From: Terrimonas pollutisoli
GTDB taxonomy: Bacteria > Bacteroidota > Bacteroidia > Chitinophagales > Chitinophagaceae
Reading direction: 5' to 3'
Assembly (NCBI RefSeq): GCF_029360765.1
Contig: NZ_JARKNA010000014.1
Location: 62,001-126,000 of the forward strand
DNA length: 64,000 bases
Shown here one piece after another: positions 25,914-33,014 of the stretch (position 1 is the stretch's first letter; each line of letters begins with the position of its first letter). Both the position numbers and the translations under genes were made by a program. The notes under the pieces were generated by a model. It ran no database searches. It was given only the letters and a program-made list of their open reading frames with translations, and was not told where the DNA came from.

Positions 25914-26121
25914 GTTAAAGAGTTGATTATGTTAATTAGTTAATTGGTTGATAAGTTAAATAGTTTAAATGCTGAGTAAAAGAACTGAACGCTGAAGAGT
26001 GCGACGCAACGAAGCTGATAGTAGCACTAAAGCTGGTAACACTATCATCAATCCATTATTAAAAGAGCATGGCTATTTAAAAAGTATCTTCGGCCTAAGT
26101 CCCCTTTAGGGGAACCGGGGG
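25914..26121. repeat. Repeat-rich spacer between etfB and etfA
   Basis: This unusually long gap for an etf operon holds a run of gttaatt/ttaattgg words (25930-25965), a GC-richer block with the look of a dispersed Chitinophagaceae repeat (about 25985-26045), and a small hairpin cccc-ttta-gggg (26101-26112). No ORF is supported. Confidence 0.45.
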
Positions 26122-26865
26122 TTAGATTGCTTTCGCCTCTTCATGTAACAATCTTACCAGTTCTTCCACATTATCGGCCGCTACCAGCTTAACACCAGCT
26201 TTTGCAGGTGGTAAACCAAAACTGGTGACGCTTGTCAACGCATCAACGGCAACAGGCTCCACCACTTTCAACGGTTTGGTACGGGCCGCCATGATGCCAC
26301 GCATATTGGGAATACGTTGCTCGGCCATTCCTTTTTGAGCACTTACCACCACTGGCAATTCCACTTCATTTATTTCTTCGCCACCTTCAATTTCACGGGT
26401 AATGATGGCTTTGTTGCCATTCAATTCAAACTTGGCTGCCAGCGATACAAAAGGCAGGTCGAGTAGTTCGGCTACCATGCCGCCAATAGATGATCCGTTG
26501 TAGTCGATGGTTTCTTTACCGGTGAATATAAGATCATAGCCTCCATCTTTTGCTACTGAAGCGATTTGCGAAGCGATGGTAAAACTATCATGGCTCTCCA
26601 TATTTACCCGTATGGCTTCATCACCGCCCAATGCGAGGGCCTTACGGATGATGGGCTCAGAATCAGCAGCGCCAACAGTTACCAGGTGAATAATAGTAGA
26701 AGGATCTTTTTCTTTCAACTCGATGGCACGAACCAGCGCATACCACTCATCGTAAGGGTTGATGATCCATTGAACGCCATTGGTATCGAATTTCGTGTTG
26801 TTGTCGGTGAAGGCTATTTTTGCCGTTGTGTCCGGCGATTTGGTGATACAAACTAAAATCTTCAT
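26122..26865 (-). CDS. etfB: Electron transfer flavoprotein subunit beta
   Basis: Starting at the internal ATG (26865) gives 247 residues beginning MKILVCITKSPDTTAKI, the family N-terminus; the longer frame adds 14 unrelated residues. The AMP-binding region and the recognition-loop equivalent (DGGYDLIFTGKETIDYNGSSIGGMVAELLDLPFV) are present. It forms the soluble ETF heterodimer with EtfA. A TATCTTTG box 49 bases upstream is a candidate promoter. Confidence 0.96.
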   Translation of the reverse strand: MKILVCITKSPDTTAKIAFTDNNTKFDTNGVQWIINPYDEWYALVRAIELKEKDPSTIIHLVTVGAADSEPIIRKALALGGDEAIRVNMESHDSFTIASQIASVAKDGGYDLIFTGKETIDYNGSSIGGMVAELLDLPFVSLAAKFELNGNKAIITREIEGGEEINEVELPVVVSAQKGMAEQRIPNMRGIMAARTKPLKVVEPVAVDALTSVTSFGLPPAKAGVKLVAADNVEELVRLLHEEAKAI

Positions 26866-26913
26866 GACGGGGTTTTTGATGATCGTTAGAGTTAGTTGTT
26901 TATGCAACTAAAA

Positions 26914-26936
26914 CAAAGATAAGTGAAGCAAAGGTA
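26914..26936 (-). promoter_or_regulatory. Two candidate -7 boxes for etfB
   Basis: On the minus strand both TATCTTTG (26921 to 26914) and TACCTTTG (26936 to 26929) match TAnnTTTG. They lie in the 103-base divergent gap between etfB and the TPR gene. Confidence 0.5.
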
Positions 26937-26968
26937 ACTAACGGTAATTCAGGTAAAATTTTTTCAAC

Positions 26969-27280
26969 ATGGATCGTATTGTGAAGCTGCTTGAATTTTT
27001 GCGGGCTAACCCGGATGATAGCTTTGTACAACACGCATTGGCGCTGGAGTATGTCAAAACCGGGAACGATGAGAAAGGGCGGGAAGTATTTGAAACGTTG
27101 CTGGCGAGAGATCCGGAGTATGTTGGCAGTTATTATCATCTGGCGAAATTGCTGGAAAGAAACGGTGCTGTGGAAGACGCTATTAAATGGTACGAGAAAG
27201 GAATGGAAATAGCAAAGAAGGCGGGAGAGAATCATGCTTATGGGGAATTGAGAGGGGCATGGGAAGAGTTGACTTTTTAG
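26969..27280 (+). CDS. Small tetratricopeptide-repeat protein
   Basis: The 103-residue cytoplasmic protein is essentially two TPR units (about 15-85: FVQHALALEYVKTGNDEKGREVFETLLARDP and VGSYYHLAKLLERNGAVEDAIKWYEKGMEIA). It is probably a protein-binding adaptor. It lies 29 bases before tilS and may be co-transcribed with it. A link to tRNA modification is not implied by anything else. Confidence 0.85.
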   Translation: MDRIVKLLEFLRANPDDSFVQHALALEYVKTGNDEKGREVFETLLARDPEYVGSYYHLAKLLERNGAVEDAIKWYEKGMEIAKKAGENHAYGELRGAWEELTF

Positions 27281-27309
27281 AGTTGATGTGCAAATTTGAA
27301 AATTTGAAA

Positions 27310-28668
27310 ATGGAGCTGGTTACACAATTCAAAAATTATATTTCATCGAACGATCTTTTTTCTTCAAAAGATAAATTGTTGCTTGCCGTTAGTGGTGGCA
27401 TAGATTCTGTTGTGTTGTGCGAACTATGTAAACAGGCAGGTTACGAATTTGGCATCGCCCATTGTAATTTTCAGTTGAGAGGTGAGGACAGTGAACGGGA
27501 TGAAAGATTCGTGGGTGGCCTGGCTGCGAAATATGGAGTCAATTTTCATGTAATCAAATTTGACACAAAGGATATCGCTAAAGAACGACGGGTATCCACA
27601 CAGGAAGCAGCACGGGGGCTTCGTTACGAATGGTTTGAAAAAATAAGGGCAGAAAAGGGCTATCAATTTATCCTGACAGCGCATCATGCTGACGACAATA
27701 TAGAAACCGTGCTCATGAATTTTTTTCGGGGAACGGGTATCAAAGGTATAAGGGGTATTGAACCTAAACATGAACATATCGTGCGGCCCTTACTTTTTGC
27801 ACGACGAAAGGATCTCGAAGGCTTTTTGAAAGAAAGCAATCTGGCCTTTGTGCAGGATTATACCAATCAGCATGATGATTATACAAGGAATTATTTTCGT
27901 AACCAGTTAATACCACTGATCGAAAAGTCTTTTCCCGGCGTTAATGAAAATATGATTGCCAATATCAGTCGCTTCAGGGAAGTAGAACAACTTTACCAGC
28001 AAGCCGTGGCTGTTCATAAAAAGAAATTAGTGGAGCAGGAAGCCAATGAGATTCACCTGCCTGTTTTAAAATTAAAAAAAACGCCTTCGCTTCACTCCGT
28101 GCTTTATGAGATTATCAAAGAGTATGGCTTTACTGCTCACCAGTTGCCGGATATCATGAATTTGTTGGATAGTGATTCCGGGAAATATGTGCAATCTCCG
28201 TCCCACCGTATTATTAAAAACCGGCAATGGCTGATTATTGCGCCAAATGAGACGAACAAGGGAGATATAGTTATCATTGATGCAGTTGGCAATTGGCAAT
28301 TTGCAATTGGCAACCTTCAACTCGAAACGACTTTAATTGCCAATACTTCGGCTATCGCTCATTATCAACTGCAAACTGCCAACTCAGTTGCTTTGCTCGA
28401 TGCTGACAAAATAAAATTTCCGATGCTTCTCAGAAAGTGGAAGCAGGGCGACTATTTCTATCCGCTGGGAATGATGAAAAAAAAGAAGTTGTCCCGGTTT
28501 TTTATTGACCGAAAACTTTCAAAGACAGATAAAGAAAATGCCTGGGTGATTGAAATGGATAAAAAAATCATTTGGGTAGTAGGCTACCGGATTGATGAGA
28601 GATTTAAGATTACTGACAATACAAAAACAGTGTTGAAATTAACCGCTAATATCTTCCAAACTGGATAA
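27310..28668 (+). CDS. tilS: tRNA(Ile)-lysidine synthase
   Basis: Starting at the ATG at 27310 gives 452 residues. The PP-loop SGGIDS is at 28-33, followed by the ATP-pyrophosphatase domain (RGEDSERDERFV, LTAHHADDNIETVLMNFFRGTGI) and the C-terminal TilS substrate domain (LRKWKQGDYFYPLGM...KLSRFFIDRKLS). TilS puts lysidine at C34 of the CAU tRNA-Ile so it reads AUA. Residues about 325-361 (GNWQFAIGNLQLET...) come from a repetitive DNA stretch and look like an in-frame insertion. The 3' end overlaps the convergent rhomboid gene by 23 bases. Confidence 0.95.
   Translation: MELVTQFKNYISSNDLFSSKDKLLLAVSGGIDSVVLCELCKQAGYEFGIAHCNFQLRGEDSERDERFVGGLAAKYGVNFHVIKFDTKDIAKERRVSTQEAARGLRYEWFEKIRAEKGYQFILTAHHADDNIETVLMNFFRGTGIKGIRGIEPKHEHIVRPLLFARRKDLEGFLKESNLAFVQDYTNQHDDYTRNYFRNQLIPLIEKSFPGVNENMIANISRFREVEQLYQQAVAVHKKKLVEQEANEIHLPVLKLKKTPSLHSVLYEIIKEYGFTAHQLPDIMNLLDSDSGKYVQSPSHRIIKNRQWLIIAPNETNKGDIVIIDAVGNWQFAIGNLQLETTLIANTSAIAHYQLQTANSVALLDADKIKFPMLLRKWKQGDYFYPLGMMKKKKLSRFFIDRKLSKTDKENAWVIEMDKKIIWVVGYRIDERFKITDNTKTVLKLTANIFQTG
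28283..28392. repeat. Repetitive tract inside tilS
   Basis: Bases 28283-28313 repeat ttggcaa/caattg words several times (each caattg is palindromic), and 28370-28392 continues with aactgc/aactg words. Wording of this type is usually intergenic in this phylum. Here it is in frame and translated. Confidence 0.6.
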
Positions 28669-29314
28669 AGTCCTTTGGATTTGTATTCCTGATCTGGTCA
28701 ATAAAGGCAGTTACGACGGGATATTCAGAAAACAATTTCGCTGCCACAATCGTGAAAGCTAATCCATACAAGGCGCCGTAAAGGTGCGCCGAATGGTTGA
28801 TGTGTCCTTCACCACGCCTGTCCAGGTAATGCGAAATAAGAAGGTAGATAAAACCAAAAAGAAAGCCTGCTATGTAAATGGGAATAAAGAAAAGCCCAAT
28901 CCCGGTTATCGGATCGAAAAGTATTCCGCAAAAAACAACAGCCGATACAGCGCCTGACGCTCCCAAACTTTTGTAATGATAATCGTCTTTATGTTTATAA
29001 TAAGTTGGGAAAATAGAAACAGCTAAGGCCGAAACGTACATAATGAGGTATAAAATCTTCCCAAGGCTACCAATAGTCAGGGTGAAATATGTTTCTACAT
29101 TTTTTCCGAACAGGTACAATGCAAGCATATTAAAAATAAGATGTCCCCAGTCGGCATGTATGAGCCCGCAACTAAAAAAGCGATACCATTGATTGCGCCG
29201 GCTCACCGCCGGTGGATAAAATATCAAATCATCCATGGTCTTTTGATTGTTAAATGCACCGATAGAAACAACGACCGTAATAATAACTATGATAAGTGTG
29301 ATTGACAATTCCAT
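28646..29314 (-). CDS. Rhomboid-family intramembrane serine protease
   Basis: The ATG at 29314 gives 222 residues with at least six hydrophobic segments. The catalytic serine is in GASGAV (S120) and the histidine in HSAHLYGA (H177). The loop-1 region carries YRFFSCGLIHADWGHLIFNMLALYLFG, typical of bacterial rhomboids. It cleaves membrane proteins within the bilayer; the substrate is unknown. The upstream TTG in the same frame is not preferred. Confidence 0.92.
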   Translation of the reverse strand: MELSITLIIVIITVVVSIGAFNNQKTMDDLIFYPPAVSRRNQWYRFFSCGLIHADWGHLIFNMLALYLFGKNVETYFTLTIGSLGKILYLIMYVSALAVSIFPTYYKHKDDYHYKSLGASGAVSAVVFCGILFDPITGIGLFFIPIYIAGFLFGFIYLLISHYLDRRGEGHINHSAHLYGALYGLAFTIVAAKLFSEYPVVTAFIDQIRNTNPKDFIQFGRY

Positions 29315-29425
29315 TGGATAAATGTAAACAAACAAGTGGAAAAAAGAGAAAAGAGAAAAGTGAACGTTGAAAAGACAAAAATTGATAGTGGCCTGTTTTT
29401 GACTTTTGACTTTTCAGTTCTGCCG

Positions 29426-29899
29426 CTACCTGTGATGATACTTTTCATTCTTTAAAATAGTGCAGGCCCGGTAAATCTGCTCGGCCAGTATAAGGCGAAC
29501 CAATTGATGAGGGAAAACCAATTGGGACAAACTCCATTTGTAGTTTGCTCTTTTAAAAACTGTATCTGCTACACCAAAAGCTCCGCCAATCAGGAATACA
29601 ATTTTTTTGGTGCTTTCATTGGCTCTTGCCTGTAAAAATTCAGCTAAGCCTTCCGATGTAAGTTGCTTTCCCCTTTCATCCAGCAGCACTAAATAGTCAT
29701 CTTTATCGAGCCACTCCAGGATCAGTTCTCCCTCTTTTTTTTTCAGGTCCATTTCACTTAACATACCTGCATTCTTCGGAACCGGGATGATATTCCATTC
29801 GACTTTAAAATAATTGGAAATCCTTTTAGTAAAATCTTCCACGCCCTGCTTTACATAAGCCTCGTTTGTTTTACCGATACTCCAAAACTGAATTTTCAT
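29426..29899 (-). CDS. rlmH: 23S rRNA (pseudouridine-1915-N3)-methyltransferase
   Basis: The 157-residue SPOUT methyltransferase matches RlmH over its full length: MKIQFWSIGKT at the start, LLDERGKQLTSEGLAEFL, the SAM knot IVFLIGGAFGV and the C-terminal LVFPHQLVRLILAEQIYRACTI...KYHHR. It modifies helix 69 of 23S rRNA in the 70S ribosome. It stands alone between the rhomboid gene and a divergent lipoprotein gene. Confidence 0.97.
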   Translation of the reverse strand: MKIQFWSIGKTNEAYVKQGVEDFTKRISNYFKVEWNIIPVPKNAGMLSEMDLKKKEGELILEWLDKDDYLVLLDERGKQLTSEGLAEFLQARANESTKKIVFLIGGAFGVADTVFKRANYKWSLSQLVFPHQLVRLILAEQIYRACTILKNEKYHHR

Positions 29900-29969
29900 G
29901 TTTTGATGATTAATTCAAACAACAAAAGTTGGCACAAAAAATGAAAGAATAAAAAAAACATAGCAATAA

Positions 29970-30404
29970 ATGAAAACTATCTTCCTTGCCCTTATCGCCT
30001 TACTATTTCTTTTTGTTGGTTGTGATGAGCTTAAAAAACTACCAACCAACACCAGTGGCGGCATCTTTTCTTTGAATGGCAATTGGCAACTGACCAGTGC
30101 CAGTGACAATAACAGCCTGTCCGGGTCGGTGGTGACTGTTTTTCCGGGCATCGCAGATGGTTCTGTTAAATCACTAAGTAATAATAACCTTTGTCTTCGC
30201 CAAAATGATATACTTTGGAAAGGAGTGAAGAATACCGGCAGCGGCGCATTTTCTTTCAGCAACCTGGTTGATGCGTGTAATAGTCAAACATTATATAAAG
30301 CGGCGACGATTACCGTGTTGACTAATGAAGAAATAAGAATTACCGGCCAAAATAACCAGGGGAAAGAATTGATCCAAAGCTGGAAAAGAATATCTGCTAA
30401 ATGA
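29970..30404 (+). CDS. Small lipoprotein, unknown
   Basis: The 144-residue protein begins with a lipoprotein signal (FLALIALLFLFVGC, Cys at about 18). The mature part starts with a lipocalin-like phrase LNGNWQLTSASD and is beta-rich, so it may be a small lipocalin-like or META-like envelope lipoprotein. No partner gene is adjacent. Confidence 0.72.
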   Translation: MKTIFLALIALLFLFVGCDELKKLPTNTSGGIFSLNGNWQLTSASDNNSLSGSVVTVFPGIADGSVKSLSNNNLCLRQNDILWKGVKNTGSGAFSFSNLVDACNSQTLYKAATITVLTNEEIRITGQNNQGKELIQSWKRISAK

Positions 30405-30500
30405 TTGGGAGAATCCTGGCCATGGAGATTAAAAAAATAGCCCTTATGACGGAATTTGTTTTTGCCTGAAACCATTTTTCCTTTATTTTTGCCGCCCATT

Positions 30501-30561
30501 GGCCCCGTAGCTCAATTGAATAGAGCATCCCGACGATACTGTCGGGAAGGTTTCAGGTTGA
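30501..30561 (+). pseudogene. Broken partial copy of tRNA-Arg
   Basis: The first 28 bases (acceptor 5' strand, D arm) are identical to the intact tRNA-Arg 86 bases downstream, and aaggtttcaggtt also recurs. The anticodon arm is replaced by a seven-pair hairpin (tcccgac-gatact-gtcggga), and no matching T arm or acceptor 3' strand follows. It cannot fold as a working tRNA. Confidence 0.75.
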
Positions 30562-30586
30562 GTTCGGGAATTGAGATAAAAAAATA

Positions 30587-30660
30587 GGCCCCGTAGCTCA
30601 ATTGAATAGAGCATTTGACTACGGATCAAAAGGTTTCAGGTTTGAATCCTGACGGGGTCA
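30587..30660 (+). tRNA. tRNA-Arg (anticodon ACG)
   Basis: A 74-base cloverleaf fits completely: acceptor ggccccg with cggggtc (one G-U pair), D stem gctc/gagc, anticodon stem tttga/tcaaa around loop ctacgga (anticodon ACG, normally edited to ICG), T stem tcagg/cctga with loop tttgaat, discriminator A. CCA is not encoded. A terminator follows 13 bases later. Confidence 0.96.
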
Positions 30661-30673
30661 CTCAACAATTTTT

Positions 30674-30700
30674 AAAGCCTTCTTCCAAAGAAGGCTTTTT
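30674..30700 (+). terminator. Intrinsic terminator after tRNA-Arg
   Basis: An eleven-pair perfect stem (30674-30684 with 30688-30698) with a very short loop runs into a T tract. Confidence 0.85.
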
Positions 30701-30868
30701 GTATCACCTGGTTATTGCGATCACAAATAAGATTTGCCTCCTCCCAATATAGTGAGCTAAAATTTGTCGCCGTCTTCATTAAATAAGGAAGTTTTTTAAA
30801 GTTTTTCCGGCTGGTTGAAACAAAGTAATATTTTATTACCCAATTTTACGATAAGCAAAGAAACCATT

Positions 30869-32089
30869 ATGAGTTACAAGGAACTCCAGGAACAGGTAAG
30901 ACAAAATGTGATTCATTTTTATAAAAATAAGGGGAGTGAAAAATTTGTTTACCACAATCTTTCTCATACGGAGGCCGTGGTTTCAAATGCAGTGCATATC
31001 GGTGAGCACTACAAGCTGGATGAAAAGGATCTTTTTATCATTACAACAGCGGCCTGGTTTCATGACACGGGCTATTGTAATGGCGAGCCTGCCGGTCATG
31101 AAATGAGGGGCGGTGATCTTGCTGCAGGCTTTTTAAGTGAAAGGGGCGTAGAACAGGATATTGTCAATGCTGTAAAGGATTGCATCCTGGCTACCCGCAT
31201 GCCGCAAAACCCGAAGAACCTGCTGGAGCAAATTGTTTGCGATGCTGACCTCTATCATTTCGGTACCGATGATTTTGCCCGGCGCAATAAGCTGATGCGG
31301 ACCGAAGCAGAGTGGAGGATGGGAAAGAAGATCTCAAAAGATGACTGGAGACTAAGTACTATCGCCTTTATGCAGGCGCATCACTTTCAAACTGACTTTG
31401 GTCGAAATTTATTGCAAGCCAAAAAAGAAGAGAACATGCAGAAGCTCAGAAATAAATTGAAAGCGGATGGGGTCGACGTACCCCCGTCTATAAAAGAGCA
31501 GGCAATCGAAAAAACGACGGACGGGAAACAACCGGGAGGTAATACAAAAAAACAAAAAGTGGACCGGCCCGAACGGGGCATAGAGACTATGTTCCGGATC
31601 AGTTCCACCAACCACCAGCGTTTAAGTGATATGGCGGACAATAAAGCTCATATCATGATCACTACTACTTCTATTATCATCTCTGTATTGCTGAGTGTGT
31701 TACTAAGGAAGTTGGAAGATAATCCCCAGCTCATTTTTCCGACATTATTATTATTAACGGTATGCGTGATAACAATGGTTTTTTCCATATTAGCTACAAG
31801 GCCCACTTTGCCGCCGGGACGTTTTACCCAGGAAGAAATTGACACCCGAAAAGTAAACCTCCTCTTTTTTGGGAATTACTACAAAATGAGTTTTGATGAA
31901 TATGACGTGGGCATGCGGGAGATGATGAACGACCGGGATTTTTTATATGGTAGTCTTACAAGGGATCTTTATTCGCAGGGTATTGTGTTGGGAAAAAAAT
32001 ATAGTCTCCTGCGAAAAGGATATAACGTATTTATGTATGGTATTGTGGCTTCTGTATTTGCCTTTATAGTAGCGGCGGTTTTCTTTTAA
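30869..32089 (+). CDS. HD-domain phosphohydrolase fused to a Pycsar-effector-like (DUF5706) membrane domain
   Basis: The ATG at 30869 gives 406 residues. The N-terminal HD domain (about 5-190) has FHD (H65-D66), an upstream YHNLSH motif and CDADLYHFG as the distal Asp, so a metal-dependent phosphohydrolase, perhaps for a cyclic or other nucleotide. After a charged linker (about 190-235) comes a DUF5706-type domain: RLSDMADNKAHIM leading into TM1 (about 260-280), TM2 (about 287-309), a soluble part with VNLLFFGNYYKMSFDEY, and a C-terminal TM3 (about 387-405). DUF5706 is the family of Pycsar TM effectors. No cyclase gene is adjacent, so a defence role is unproven. Confidence 0.88.
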   Translation: MSYKELQEQVRQNVIHFYKNKGSEKFVYHNLSHTEAVVSNAVHIGEHYKLDEKDLFIITTAAWFHDTGYCNGEPAGHEMRGGDLAAGFLSERGVEQDIVNAVKDCILATRMPQNPKNLLEQIVCDADLYHFGTDDFARRNKLMRTEAEWRMGKKISKDDWRLSTIAFMQAHHFQTDFGRNLLQAKKEENMQKLRNKLKADGVDVPPSIKEQAIEKTTDGKQPGGNTKKQKVDRPERGIETMFRISSTNHQRLSDMADNKAHIMITTTSIIISVLLSVLLRKLEDNPQLIFPTLLLLTVCVITMVFSILATRPTLPPGRFTQEEIDTRKVNLLFFGNYYKMSFDEYDVGMREMMNDRDFLYGSLTRDLYSQGIVLGKKYSLLRKGYNVFMYGIVASVFAFIVAAVFF

Positions 32090-32107
32090 ACAAATTGGTA
32101 AGCTTGT

Positions 32108-32965
32108 ATGTTTTATTTCAGTAATAAATCCATTATTGCCTGCATGCTGGCAGGGGTACTGGTAACAGGTTGTTCTTCAGAGGCAAAAAATGAAAGGTCG
32201 ATAAAACATTATGCGATCAATGATCCTGAAAAATTCTTAATGCCTGAGAGCTTGCTGGAGATATCCGGAATTACTTTCAGGCCGGGCAAGAGTGACAGCA
32301 TTTATGCAATACAGGATGAGCAGGGAAGAGTTTTCAGGCTGGCATGGGGAGTAAAAAAGCAGTACAATGCAAAGTTTGGCAAGCAAAGCGATTATGAGGA
32401 TGTGGCTGTCCTTAAAGACAAGGTAGTGATATTGAAAAGTAATGGCACCTTGTTCTATTTTTCTTTAGCAGATGCGATTTATGAAGAAGTGGATAGTGTA
32501 AAGGAAATAAAAGAATTGTTGCCGGAAGGTGAATACGAAGGAATGTATGGCGATGATGCCACGGGTAAATTGTATATAATTTGTAAAAACTGTAAAGATG
32601 ATGATTCAAAGACACAGGTAACAGGCTATATTTTTCAACTCGGTGACTCTATATTGCCGCAGGGAAGTTTTCATGTCAATGTAGAAGAAATTAAAAATAT
32701 AACCGGTAAGGTCAAGCGGGGATTCCGGCCTTCCGGCTTAGCCAAAAATCCTGTTACCGGCGAGTGGTTTATGATTTCCGCTGTCAACAAACTACTGGTG
32801 GTGGCCGATGAAAACTGGAAGATCAAAGAAACCTGTTTTTTAAACAGCAATATCTTCAACCAACCCGAGGGAATTGCTTTTGATGAAAAAGGTAACCTGT
32901 ATATTTCCAACGAAGGAGACGATTTTTCGCAGGGAAATATCCTGAAGTTTGTTCGTTCTAAATAA
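32108..32965 (+). CDS. SdiA-regulated-like beta-propeller lipoprotein
   Basis: The 285-residue protein has a lipoprotein signal (core 9-20, lipobox VTGC with Cys at about 22). The mature part looks like an SdiA-regulated-type propeller: LLEISGITFRPGKSDSIYAIQDEQGRVFRL, YEDVAVLKDKVVIL, EGMYGDDATGKLYIICKN, RPSGLAKNPVTGEWFMIS and QPEGIAFDEKGNLYISNEGDD. It is probably periplasmic or on the outer membrane. It follows the HD-DUF5706 gene by 18 bases, so one transcript is likely. Its ligand is unknown. Confidence 0.82.
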   Translation: MFYFSNKSIIACMLAGVLVTGCSSEAKNERSIKHYAINDPEKFLMPESLLEISGITFRPGKSDSIYAIQDEQGRVFRLAWGVKKQYNAKFGKQSDYEDVAVLKDKVVILKSNGTLFYFSLADAIYEEVDSVKEIKELLPEGEYEGMYGDDATGKLYIICKNCKDDDSKTQVTGYIFQLGDSILPQGSFHVNVEEIKNITGKVKRGFRPSGLAKNPVTGEWFMISAVNKLLVVADENWKIKETCFLNSNIFNQPEGIAFDEKGNLYISNEGDDFSQGNILKFVRSK

Positions 32966-33014
32966 AACTATCGGTATAAAAGATGACCGTTACAACTGAT
33001 GAGATTTTGACTAT

